DNA from: Chitinophagaceae bacterium
GTDB lineage: Bacteria; Bacteroidota; Bacteroidia; Chitinophagales; Chitinophagaceae
Length of the DNA: 64,000 bases
Reading direction: 5' to 3'
NCBI GenBank assembly: GCA_017307755.1
Contig: JAFKGQ010000008.1
Span: 310,001 to 374,000, forward strand
Of the stretch, positions 16,903-24,893 are shown one piece after another (the first letter of the stretch is position 1; every line of letters starts with the position of its first letter). Below the pieces are notes generated by a model. It was not told the DNA's origin and did no database searches. It saw only the letters and a program-made list of their open reading frames with translations. The position numbers were made by a program, and so were the translations under genes.

Positions 16903-18519
16903 ATGAAAATAATTTTGACTTGCCTGCTGGCAATAGGAGTATCCTGCGCCCTGTCCGCCCAGAAAGCTACCATCATAGAGCTCAATGGCAACTGGAATTT
17001 TTCCAGGGGAGACAACATGAAATGGGCCAAACCCTCCTTCAACGATAGCAAATGGGAAAATGCCATCATCCCCACCTGGGATTGGATCCCGGGGTACGAC
17101 GGCTATGGCTGGTACAGAAAAGACTTCCTGCTGTCGGAAAAAGAGACATACTTCTTTAATCTCGGGCAGGTGGATGACGACTGTCAGGTATACTTCAATG
17201 GAGAGCTTCTATCCCTGTATGTTAGCCCCAAGCCAAAAAATGACAACGCGGACACCTCCCGGTACAACCAGTGGAAAAAATACCGCTGCTATTATATCCC
17301 AAAAAAACTGGTAAAACCCGGAAAAAAGAACACCCTGGCCATCCGCGTCTGGGATACTGGGGACCAGGGCGGCATCCGCTATGGCAGTATCTTTATCAGT
17401 AACACCGTTTTTTACAATCAGCTGCCCCTGCAACTGGCCGGCGACTGGTTTAAAAAAGACGGCAGCAACGAATGGTACGTAGGGTTCTACAACAACAACG
17501 TCGTCTATAAAGGCGGCATCTGGGAATACGAATCCATCACCACAAAGGATGGCGGCTATAACATCACCCTCTCCGGCAAGGGGCAGAAAGAATATCTCTA
17601 CGTCAGAGATGACAATGGCAGCGGCAACTATCTTCTGGGTCCGGATGAGCAGCATACGCAGCTTTGCAGCCTCGAAAAAACTTATACCACGGCCATCGAC
17701 ACCACGCGATCCAAACAGGCTTATTACCACGCCAATAAAGGTTCAGGGCTAGCCCATTACAAAGGCTGGATAAAAAACTATACCTCCGCCCTTGGTCATG
17801 AGGTATACATCCAGATCAACACCCCCTACACAATTACAGGTAAGTATGCCGGAGAAATGAAGGAATACACCCAGCGGGACATAACGACGGAAGTACAACC
17901 CGACGGCAGCTTTTCAGTGGACATCGATGACGTGCCGGGCCCCATCATCGCCTATCTGCGCGGCCTCCGTATTGCCGCCACACCTGTCTATCTCGAACCT
18001 GACAAGACAGTCTTCCAGGTCATCGACCCCGAAGAGTTCAAGATCTATGTGACACCGGAATGGTATGCGCGTCAGCGGCGGACCCTGTATATGGGTGATC
18101 TGGCAATAGAAAATCAGCTGCAGCTGTACACCGACTGGATAAATACCGCCCCGAACGCCGGCCGGGACGTCTGGGACAGGCTCCAATACATCGCCAGTCA
18201 ATATGCCGCCGGCAGTCACGTCAGCGATATGGAAATGAACGATGTGGTATCCTGTATTGCCGGTCATTACAAACAATATAACGACACTGCATCCTTGAGA
18301 ACGGCCAAACTTTGGGCCGCCAAAGTACTGCAATCATCCCCTGACAACCATCAGTTCAACAACACTTTTAATATCGTCCTTCAAAACCTGGGAGAACACC
18401 TGGAAGGATTGGAATACCTGGTCAAAGCCCTGCAGATCGCCGAGAAGGACAATAAGCCGGAATACGTAAAGGCATATAAGGAAAGCATCAAGGAATATAT
18501 CGCGGAAATGCTGAAGTGA
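16903..18519 (+). CDS. Secreted protein with GH2-like sugar-binding N-domain
   Basis: This 538-residue protein has a signal peptide (ending ALSAQ). Residues ~25-170 match the galactose-binding-like beta sandwich found at the N-terminus of glycoside hydrolase family 2 proteins: LNGNWNF, WENAIIPTWDW, GYGWYRKDF, VYFNGELL, NTLAIRVWDTGDQGG. A middle beta domain (YTITGKYAGEM...VYLEPDK) resembles the DUF4369 type, and the C-terminus is helical. No catalytic TIM barrel is present, so it is unlikely to be a hydrolase. It follows blaR1 by 21 bp and is closed by a terminator, so it is probably an output of the BlaI/BlaR1 switch. Confidence 0.6.
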   Translation: MKIILTCLLAIGVSCALSAQKATIIELNGNWNFSRGDNMKWAKPSFNDSKWENAIIPTWDWIPGYDGYGWYRKDFLLSEKETYFFNLGQVDDDCQVYFNGELLSLYVSPKPKNDNADTSRYNQWKKYRCYYIPKKLVKPGKKNTLAIRVWDTGDQGGIRYGSIFISNTVFYNQLPLQLAGDWFKKDGSNEWYVGFYNNNVVYKGGIWEYESITTKDGGYNITLSGKGQKEYLYVRDDNGSGNYLLGPDEQHTQLCSLEKTYTTAIDTTRSKQAYYHANKGSGLAHYKGWIKNYTSALGHEVYIQINTPYTITGKYAGEMKEYTQRDITTEVQPDGSFSVDIDDVPGPIIAYLRGLRIAATPVYLEPDKTVFQVIDPEEFKIYVTPEWYARQRRTLYMGDLAIENQLQLYTDWINTAPNAGRDVWDRLQYIASQYAAGSHVSDMEMNDVVSCIAGHYKQYNDTASLRTAKLWAAKVLQSSPDNHQFNNTFNIVLQNLGEHLEGLEYLVKALQIAEKDNKPEYVKAYKESIKEYIAEMLK

Positions 18520-18524
18520 ACGGA

Positions 18525-18557
18525 CGGGACCGGTCTACCAGCCCGGTCCCGCCTTTT
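18525..18557 (+). terminator. Intrinsic terminator of the blaI-blaR1 operon
   Basis: A 9-bp perfect stem CGGGACCGG / CCGGTCCCG (18525-18533 and 18543-18551) with a 9-nt loop is followed by CC and TTTT, just 5 nt after the stop codon. Confidence 0.75.
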
Positions 18558-18719
18558 GGCCGGAAAGGGGTTCCGTATAGCCCTTCACCCAGTCGAATAG
18601 ATTATCCGGCAATCTCGCCAAATTTCACAATCCATCAAGCTATTATTAGGCTTATATTTACTAATACTTAATATCCTCTTTCATTTTTTACTCTCCCCTT
18701 AACTAAATAAACAATACAG

Positions 18720-18727
18720 TAGCTTTG
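18720..18727 (+). promoter_or_regulatory. -7 promoter box of the Lrp-family gene
   Basis: TAGCTTTG is an exact TAnnTTTG match and ends 17 nt before the ATG at 18745. The 200 bp upstream hold only A/T-rich DNA after the terminator. Confidence 0.5.
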
Positions 18728-18744
18728 TCCAACAATCTCCAAAC

Positions 18745-19191
18745 ATGGACGCGTTTGACAACAAAATACTAAAACTCCTTGTTCAAAATGCCCGCATGAC
18801 CGGGGCCGATATCGCCAGAAAAGTAAACCTCTCCCTGCCCGCCGTTACGGACAGATTACGCAAACTCACCCGGTCCGGCGTTGTCGACAAATACACGGTA
18901 AAACTCAACAGGGAAAAGCTCTCCCTGCACTTAACGGCTTTTGTACAAGTATGGGTCGATCATGCAAAAAATGTCAGCGTAAAAGATCACATCATTGCTA
19001 TAAGCGAAGTGCTGGAATGTCATCATGTGGCCGGCGATTACGACCTCTTGCTAAAGGTACTCGTAAAAGACACGGCAGCGCTGGAAGAATTACTGGTACA
19101 AAAAATAAAAGCTATAAAGGCCGTCACCCGGACAAGCACGACCATCATACTCAGCAGCTACAAGGAAGAAATAAACCCCAAAACATTTTGA
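18745..19191 (+). CDS. Lrp/AsnC-family transcriptional regulator
   Basis: This 148-residue regulator has an N-terminal helix-turn-helix (MTGADIARKVNLSLPAVTDRLRKLTRSGVV) and a C-terminal RAM ligand domain (ECHHVAGDYDLLLKVLVKDTAALEELL). Such proteins form octamers and respond to amino acids. It is followed after 1 bp by a conserved small gene, so the pair is coregulated. Length and motifs are normal. The ligand cannot be told from sequence. Confidence 0.92.
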   Translation: MDAFDNKILKLLVQNARMTGADIARKVNLSLPAVTDRLRKLTRSGVVDKYTVKLNREKLSLHLTAFVQVWVDHAKNVSVKDHIIAISEVLECHHVAGDYDLLLKVLVKDTAALEELLVQKIKAIKAVTRTSTTIILSSYKEEINPKTF

Positions 19192-19192
19192 C

Positions 19193-19669
19193 ATGACACA
19201 GGAACAGACAGCCTGGCTGGTGTCACGGTTCGAAGATCACACTTTGCCAAAAGAACAGTGGACGCACACTGCCCATTGTATGGTCGCGCTTTGGTATTGT
19301 ATAAAATACCCTTTACCCCTGGCAGTGCAAAAGATCAGGAAGGGTATTCAATCCTACAATATAAGCATCGGCGGCGCCAACACAGACACTTCCGGATATC
19401 ACGAGACAATCACGCTGTTCTACACAACTAAGATCGCAGACTACCTGATCACAAAAGGCATATTGGAACTGACGGACGAACAGATCGCCCTTTTTTTACA
19501 GCAGCCCTTTCTTGCAAGAGATTATATATTTCATTTCTATGATACAGGCCGCTTGCTGAGCAAAGAGGCAAGACGCTATTGGGTATCTCCGGATGTCCCT
19601 GATCTTCTCCACCAGCCTATCAGCCCAAAATCCGTCAGCAGTCTGCATGGCCGTCCTCCCGCATCATAA
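19193..19669 (+). CDS. Conserved protein of unknown function, cotranscribed with Lrp
   Basis: This 158-residue soluble protein has well-spaced polar motifs that look like metal or active-site residues: WTHTAHC near residue 23 and GGANTDTSGYHETIT near residue 60. I recognise it as a conserved uncharacterised family (W-T-H-x-A-H ... GYHET) but know no function. Its ATG follows the Lrp stop by 1 bp. The last 94 bp overlap the 3' end of the converging DUF4241 gene; the final ~25 residues (after DVPDLLHQP) look like run-on into that gene and may be a recent loss of the original stop. Confidence 0.6.
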   Translation: MTQEQTAWLVSRFEDHTLPKEQWTHTAHCMVALWYCIKYPLPLAVQKIRKGIQSYNISIGGANTDTSGYHETITLFYTTKIADYLITKGILELTDEQIALFLQQPFLARDYIFHFYDTGRLLSKEARRYWVSPDVPDLLHQPISPKSVSSLHGRPPAS

Positions 19670-20451
19670 CCTACATAGGTTGCATAGCTCCCGTCGCCAA
19701 AGCCTGTAGAGAAGGAAGCAAGGTTATGATCCCCGAATTGAAAGACCGTGTATTCCCAAGTGGTATGCTCATGCATCCCTCTTACAAACACCTTCTCCCA
19801 TAAGTCCTCATCTTTTGCACGCAGCGCTGAAAATGCCTGATTTGCTTTGGCATCGATGAATAGGCCAATACCCCCGTCCACTCCATAACCGTACATATGC
19901 TCACCTCCGATGGGCAATTGTTTTTTTCCGCTGTCCAGGGCGAACTCCCATTTTACCACCGGCGCCTGGGAAAAATAAATACGGCTAAAGGCGGTCCGCT
20001 CATCTCCTCTAATTCTTGCGATGGCCAGTTGAACGGGAAATTTACCCATCGGAAAGATTTGTACAAAAGGGCGCATATCCCCCATGACGATGGGATCACA
20101 GGCAATTATCTTTCCGCTCTCTATTTGTATCATGCCGATGTCGACCGAATAAAATTCCAGCTCCATGCTGTCTTCGATGTTCTTCGTCCCTTTAAAAAAG
20201 GCCCTTTCAAAGATCGAAGGGAACGTCTTGACCTTATAAGCAGGAATATTGGAGAAATGTAGGGTATCCGGGGTCCTGGGTTCGTCGTACATCATCCTCT
20301 TCTTCCTCAGAATTGAATCGGGAGGTGGCGGAGAATTTTTGATCACTTTTAGGAATTCCTTTTCCAGGCTATCTATCTGCTCTTTCGTTTGTGCCATAGA
20401 GATCTCCGAGATCAATACGCAAGCAAACAGGACGAGAAAAGGTCTGAGCAT
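19576..20451 (-). CDS. DUF4241 domain protein, exported
   Basis: This 291-residue protein begins MLRPFLVLFACVLISEISMAQ, a signal peptide. The mature part matches DUF4241: SVDIGMIQIESGKIIACDPIVMG, FPVQLAIARI, GYGVDGGIGLFID, and FSTGFGDGSYATYVGYDAGGRPCRL near the C-terminus. The function of DUF4241 is not established. The ATG at 20451 is favoured because a -7 box lies 25 nt upstream; the longer frame from 20508 would begin upstream of that promoter. The 3' end overlaps the converging gene by 94 bp. Confidence 0.75.
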   Translation of the reverse strand: MLRPFLVLFACVLISEISMAQTKEQIDSLEKEFLKVIKNSPPPPDSILRKKRMMYDEPRTPDTLHFSNIPAYKVKTFPSIFERAFFKGTKNIEDSMELEFYSVDIGMIQIESGKIIACDPIVMGDMRPFVQIFPMGKFPVQLAIARIRGDERTAFSRIYFSQAPVVKWEFALDSGKKQLPIGGEHMYGYGVDGGIGLFIDAKANQAFSALRAKDEDLWEKVFVRGMHEHTTWEYTVFQFGDHNLASFSTGFGDGSYATYVGYDAGGRPCRLLTDFGLIGWWRRSGTSGDTQ

Positions 20452-20475
20452 AAAATTGGGGGGCGTAAAATTTCC

Positions 20476-20483
20476 CAAATATA
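20476..20483 (-). promoter_or_regulatory. -7 promoter box of the DUF4241 gene
   Basis: The minus strand reads TATATTTG, an exact TAnnTTTG match, 24 nt before the ATG at 20451. Confidence 0.5.
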
Positions 20484-20612
20484 CTAAACCCGCACATTCC
20501 CGTATCAAAAACGAACAGTAACGAACACCTCCTTATTCATAAAAAGCTGGCTGATAATCAATACTCTTCCGGCACATTATTAGCTACGCTATACGGCATC
20601 AATCAGCAGCCC

Positions 20613-23042
20613 ATGCTCTACAACTACATCCGGATCGCCTGGCGCAACTTGTCAAAACAACGGTTCTACACCGCCCTGAACATACTCGGACTCTCCCTGG
20701 GTATCGCGGGAGGATTGCTGCTGTTCCAGTTCATACGTTTCCACCTCAGTTTTGACCGCTATCACAAAAAAGATGGACAATTGTACCGGGCCGTTACGGA
20801 ATTACACCTGGACGACGGATCGGTGATCCATGAGCAAGGTACCCCCCTCGCGCTGACAGAGGCGCTGCAAAACGAGATGCCACAGGTGAAGGACCAGACC
20901 GTACTTTTAAAAGTACGTAGCCTCACGGTCGGAGTTCCGGACAACCTCACGGTCGGAGCGCCCGGCGGCAGCGCCGGCCACCCCAGGTTCTTTTCAGAGA
21001 CGGGCAACGTCGCTTTCGCAGACCCCCGCTGGTTCAGCTTATTTGACTACACCTGGATAAAGAGCGCCCCGGCCGCCTCTCTGATCGCACCCGGCACAGC
21101 CGTCATCACCCGGCGGCTGGCGGACAAATATTTTGGGAAAGACGATCCCATCGGAAAGACCATCCGTCTGAATGATAAGTACCCCGTGACCATCACGGGT
21201 CTGTTGGAAGATTACCCGGACAACACCGATCTGAAAATAGACATGTTCCTATCCCGCGCTTCCTTCAACTCTTTTTATCCGGGGGTAGAGAACGGGATGT
21301 ATACCTCCTGGGGATGGATCAACGCCACCACCCAATCCTTTGTATGGCTGCCGGACGCCGCCGCAAAAGATAAGGCGGAGGCCACAATGAGCCGTCTGAA
21401 AGATCAACATTTTGACAAGAGCGTCCGGTCAGCGTATCAGTTTCATCTGCAGGCCCTGAAAGATCTGCATTTCGACGCTCGTTTCGGCGGTACGATGCAA
21501 AAGTCCCTGCTTGTCACACTCGCCATCGTAGGACTGTTCCTCGTGCTGATAGCCTGTTTTAACTTTATCAATCTGGCGACGGCGCAAAGCGCCAGACGGG
21601 CCCGGGAGGTCGGCACACGAAAGGTCCTGGGCGGTACCGCCGCCGGCATATTCTGGCAGTTTATGACCGAGACAGCCTGTATGGTGACGCTGGCCGCCGC
21701 ATTGTCAGTGCTCTGGATCAAGCTGATCCTTCCCGTGTCCTATCGCTGGCTACAAGTCCGGCTGCCCTTCGATATCCTTCAAGACAAAGGATTGACCCTA
21801 TTCCTGCTGTTGCTGGTCACCGCCGTCACGGCGATGGCAGGATCTTACCCCGCACTCGTACTCAGCCGGTGGAAGCCCGTCACCGCGCTGAAGAATAAAG
21901 TATCCGACACAAGGTCCGTGCTCTTCAGAAAAGTGCTGATCGTCTTTCAGCATGTCGTCGTCCAGGTGCTGATCATTTCCACTATCATCATAACCCTGCA
22001 GACAAGATATATGAAGGACGCCGACACCGGGTTTAATAAAACCTCCGTCCTCATGGTGCCGGTGCCAAACACCGACAAACACAGCCAGATCATACTCGAT
22101 CAACGCTTAAAGTCCCTCCCGGGTATCAGCTCCGTAAGCTTTTGCTATCAGGCCCCCTTAGCCGAAGGCAACCTGGGAGGCTCCGTCAAATACGATAGCA
22201 GAGCCTGGGAAGACTATATGGGGCGCACCGTAGTGGGAGATTCGAACTTTCTGCATACATTCCAGTTGCGGTTACTGGCGGGACGCAATCTGCAACAGAG
22301 CGATACTGTCCGGGAATTCCTGATCAATGAAACCCTCCTTCATAAATTTGGGTTCACCCACCCAGAGCAGGTCATCGGCCACCAGGCCACGGCAGGCGGA
22401 CTCAGCGATCTGCCCGGCACCATCGTGGGCGTAGTAAAGGACTTCAATATCCAACCCCTATACGCCGGCATGGAACCGGCACTCATCACCACTGTGCAAA
22501 GCAGGTACCGCTATGCCGCCATCAAACTCCGGGAAGACCATCAAACACAAGTACGGGATGACATCCAAAAAGCCTGGCAAAGGGTTTACCCCTCCGACGT
22601 TTTTGAATATCATTACCTGGACGAACAGATCGATACATATTATCACAAAGAGGATCTCTTGAACAAACTGATCAATACCACGGCCGTGATCGCCATCATC
22701 ATCAGCTGTCTGGGCTTATCGGGGCTCATCTCTTTCTTCGCCCTGCAGCGGACAAAAGAGATCGGGATCCGGAAAGTGCTTGGCGCTACAGTCCCCTCCA
22801 TCGTCTATTTGCTGTCAAAGGACTTTTTGATCATGGTCGCCGGGGCGATGATTGTCGCCGTACCCGCCGCCTGGTGGTTTATGCACGCATGGCTGCAGAA
22901 TTTCTCTTACCGCATCCATATCAATGCGTGGGTATTTGCACTTGCAGGTCTGCTATCCGCCGCGATTGCGCTTTGCACCGTGAGTTATCAAGCCATAAAG
23001 GCCGCCATGACAAATCCGGCCGAGAGCCTGAGGTCCGAGTAG
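20613..23042 (+). CDS. MacB/FtsX-type ABC transporter permease
   Basis: This 809-residue membrane protein has the duplicated Bacteroidota layout of two FtsX units. The N-terminal segment is YIRIAWRNLSKQRFYTALNILGLSLGIAGGLLLFQF, followed by a periplasmic MacB core domain and an FtsX block (LVLIACFNFINLATAQSARRAREVGTRKVLG). A second periplasmic domain and second FtsX block (LSGLISFFALQRTKEIGIRKVLGAT) end in PAESLRSE. Such permeases couple ATP hydrolysis to extrusion or signalling, but no ATPase gene lies next to it, so the partner must be elsewhere. It appears as a single-gene unit. Confidence 0.9.
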   Translation: MLYNYIRIAWRNLSKQRFYTALNILGLSLGIAGGLLLFQFIRFHLSFDRYHKKDGQLYRAVTELHLDDGSVIHEQGTPLALTEALQNEMPQVKDQTVLLKVRSLTVGVPDNLTVGAPGGSAGHPRFFSETGNVAFADPRWFSLFDYTWIKSAPAASLIAPGTAVITRRLADKYFGKDDPIGKTIRLNDKYPVTITGLLEDYPDNTDLKIDMFLSRASFNSFYPGVENGMYTSWGWINATTQSFVWLPDAAAKDKAEATMSRLKDQHFDKSVRSAYQFHLQALKDLHFDARFGGTMQKSLLVTLAIVGLFLVLIACFNFINLATAQSARRAREVGTRKVLGGTAAGIFWQFMTETACMVTLAAALSVLWIKLILPVSYRWLQVRLPFDILQDKGLTLFLLLLVTAVTAMAGSYPALVLSRWKPVTALKNKVSDTRSVLFRKVLIVFQHVVVQVLIISTIIITLQTRYMKDADTGFNKTSVLMVPVPNTDKHSQIILDQRLKSLPGISSVSFCYQAPLAEGNLGGSVKYDSRAWEDYMGRTVVGDSNFLHTFQLRLLAGRNLQQSDTVREFLINETLLHKFGFTHPEQVIGHQATAGGLSDLPGTIVGVVKDFNIQPLYAGMEPALITTVQSRYRYAAIKLREDHQTQVRDDIQKAWQRVYPSDVFEYHYLDEQIDTYYHKEDLLNKLINTTAVIAIIISCLGLSGLISFFALQRTKEIGIRKVLGATVPSIVYLLSKDFLIMVAGAMIVAVPAAWWFMHAWLQNFSYRIHINAWVFALAGLLSAAIALCTVSYQAIKAAMTNPAESLRSE

Positions 23043-23145
23043 GCAACCTGCTTGAAGAAAAAATACCAAATTTATTGTCATTCAGGTATTTAACGAATCT
23101 GACGAGCAAAAAGTCATTATCTGTTGATATATAACTTTAATTCTT

Positions 23146-23170
23146 AAAAGTACGCATAATGCGTACTTTT
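23146..23170 (+). promoter_or_regulatory. 25-bp palindromic operator of the higBA pair
   Basis: Arms AAAAGTACGCAT and ATGCGTACTTTT are perfect 12-bp inverted repeats with a single central A. The palindrome ends 3 bp before the -7 box, so a bound antitoxin dimer would block RNA polymerase. Autoregulation by the HTH antitoxin is inferred from family behaviour. Confidence 0.6.
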
Positions 23171-23173
23171 GAT

Positions 23174-23181
23174 TATATTTG
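23174..23181 (+). promoter_or_regulatory. -7 promoter box of higBA
   Basis: TATATTTG is an exact TAnnTTTG match ending 14 nt before the ATG at 23196. Confidence 0.5.
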
Positions 23182-23195
23182 CAAAGCCTTATTAC

Positions 23196-23528
23196 ATGAA
23201 AGTCCATTTGGTCAAGAAACAAACGATTGAAGATTATACAAAGGACAATGCTCGAAGTAGGCCATCATTCAAGCTATGGTTATTAACGCTGAACGGCGCA
23301 GACTGGAATAACCCCGGAGATATTTTAGAGACATTCGGGGCAGCAGACTTGTTGGGTAACGGCAGTGACCGGGTTGTATTTGATATCGGAGGGAATAATT
23401 ATCGGATGATCTGCCACTATGTATTTGGAGAAAAGCAAGTGCATTTATTCATATGCTGGGTTGGAACGCATGCGGAGTATTCCAATTTGTGTAAAGAAAA
23501 CAAACAATATACAGTAAGTATCTATTAA
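23196..23528 (+). CDS. higB: HigB-type toxin (mRNA interferase)
   Basis: This 110-residue protein belongs to the RelE-superfamily HigB group: KLWLLTLNGADWNNPGDILETFGAADLLGNGSDRVVFDIGGNNYRMICHY and LFICWVGTHAEYSNLCK. HigB toxins cleave ribosome-associated mRNA. The toxin gene precedes the antitoxin gene, the usual reversed order for higBA, with an 11-bp gap. The ATG at 23196 is used; a TTG at 23169 overlaps the operator. The region is visibly AT-richer than the flanks, consistent with transfer. Confidence 0.88.
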   Translation: MKVHLVKKQTIEDYTKDNARSRPSFKLWLLTLNGADWNNPGDILETFGAADLLGNGSDRVVFDIGGNNYRMICHYVFGEKQVHLFICWVGTHAEYSNLCKENKQYTVSIY

Positions 23529-23539
23529 AGTAAATTAAC

Positions 23540-23989
23540 ATGGAAGCATTACAATATAAGGTCATAAAAACTATTACCCAATATAAAGAGTATTGTAATC
23601 TGCTGGAAGAAATCACCATGATTAAAAAGAAAACCAAACAGCAACAAGATACGATTGAATTGTTGACCCTACTCATTGAGAAATGGGATGAAGAACATAA
23701 CACATTTTCGGATGCCGATCCTGTAGAGCTTTTGGATTATCTTATGAAGGAAAACAAGCTCAAAGCTGTAGACCTTGCCAAAGAATTGGCCGTAAGCAAA
23801 AGTCTCGTATCGGATATCCTCCATTATAGACGTGGATTATCCAGAGAAATTATCCGTAAGTTGGCTAGTCGGTTTAAAGTATCCCAAGAGCTTTTTAACA
23901 AGCCTTATAAACTGATTTCGCCGGTGAACTCTCATTTAAAAGATGCCAGTGTGATGAATACGAAAAAAACGCTTTCGAAAGCTGTCTGA
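23540..23989 (+). CDS. higA: HigA-type antitoxin with HTH domain
   Basis: The 149-residue protein has a helical N-terminal part (KEYCNLLEEITMIKKKTKQQQDTIELLTLLIEKWDEEH) and an XRE-like helix-turn-helix at about residues 70-120 (LKAVDLAKELAVSKSLVSDILHYRRGLSREIIRKLASRF). It should neutralise the upstream toxin and bind the 25-bp palindrome. The layout with a degradable leader followed by the HTH is usual for the HigA proteins of this group. Confidence 0.88.
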   Translation: MEALQYKVIKTITQYKEYCNLLEEITMIKKKTKQQQDTIELLTLLIEKWDEEHNTFSDADPVELLDYLMKENKLKAVDLAKELAVSKSLVSDILHYRRGLSREIIRKLASRFKVSQELFNKPYKLISPVNSHLKDASVMNTKKTLSKAV

Positions 23990-24036
23990 TCTCACAACAA
24001 GGACATACCCCGCATCGGAGAGAAAAAAATCATAAA

Positions 24037-24723
24037 TCACCAGAATTTCCACCAAGGTTTTTTTGGTTCCTGTACGACCACTGGTAGCGAGTCAGGACTA
24101 GAAACCAGAGCCGGCATATCCTCTGCTGTAGGGTTTGGGTCTAAATCTTGCTTCGCTACCCAGGTCAAAAAAGATGTATCAATTCCGCCGATCTCTATGA
24201 TTCGGTCCTGGTGCGTCATAATGCCTAATCCATGCTCATCATCCCAGATGCAGCCGAAGCCGTAACCAACGTAAGCAACATCATCCCGACTGACTTCCAG
24301 GATGTGGACGCTGGAAAGGCCGATCAATGTCCTGAAGCCAGACAGGTCCAACACATCCGGCATAAACTGTTGCGCTTCTTCTGGCTCATAATCATATAAA
24401 ACCTGGAGATTTTTGTATTGTCCTAAGAGAGACGTTAGAATTGCATCTTGCACCTGAGCCTGTCGGTCGATGAGATAATGATAGGCCGCTACTTGCGCAG
24501 GTGAGATGGTAGGATTATCAACGACGGCGTCACTGCCAAGATGCAATTGTACTGTTCCATCTGATGGTATGCTGCTGTCTACCGATGCATACACACCTTG
24601 ACGGGATTGAAAACCGGCCCAAACTGGCAACTGAACTACTCCTTCTATCGATTGGATGGAATGAGCGCCACTTTCGTACGTTTTGAGTGTTAAGCCCGGA
24701 ATTAAATCACTAAAGCTGGACAT
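24037..24723 (-). CDS. DUF6985 domain protein
   Basis: This 228-residue soluble protein resembles the DUF6985 family: VQLPVWAGFQ, VQLHLGSDAVVDNPTISPAQVAAYHYLIDRQ, VHILEVSRDDVAYVGYGFGCIWDDEHGLGIMTH, and IEIGGIDTSF. The family is often found next to other accessory genes, such as immunity-like proteins, but has no proven role. The C-terminus ends in a tryptophan-rich KKPWWKFW, which could be a membrane anchor. It is the sole gene between the toxin-antitoxin pair and the MFS gene; the 170 bp on its 5' side hold A/T-rich DNA with no clear box. Confidence 0.6.
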   Translation of the reverse strand: MSSFSDLIPGLTLKTYESGAHSIQSIEGVVQLPVWAGFQSRQGVYASVDSSIPSDGTVQLHLGSDAVVDNPTISPAQVAAYHYLIDRQAQVQDAILTSLLGQYKNLQVLYDYEPEEAQQFMPDVLDLSGFRTLIGLSSVHILEVSRDDVAYVGYGFGCIWDDEHGLGIMTHQDRIIEIGGIDTSFLTWVAKQDLDPNPTAEDMPALVSSPDSLPVVVQEPKKPWWKFW

Positions 24724-24893
24724 ATCTTTAGTTCTAAATAATTATTTGTCTTTAGGAATTGGAGACAACCAATAATATTATAGAGGAAAATAGCCAATAG
24801 ATTTGATTTCATCCAAATTTTCCAAAAATCTTTGATGAAAATGTTCGAAAGTTGTCCCCTCCGCAGCTCCTACAGTTAGAGTCTCCTCCCTCC

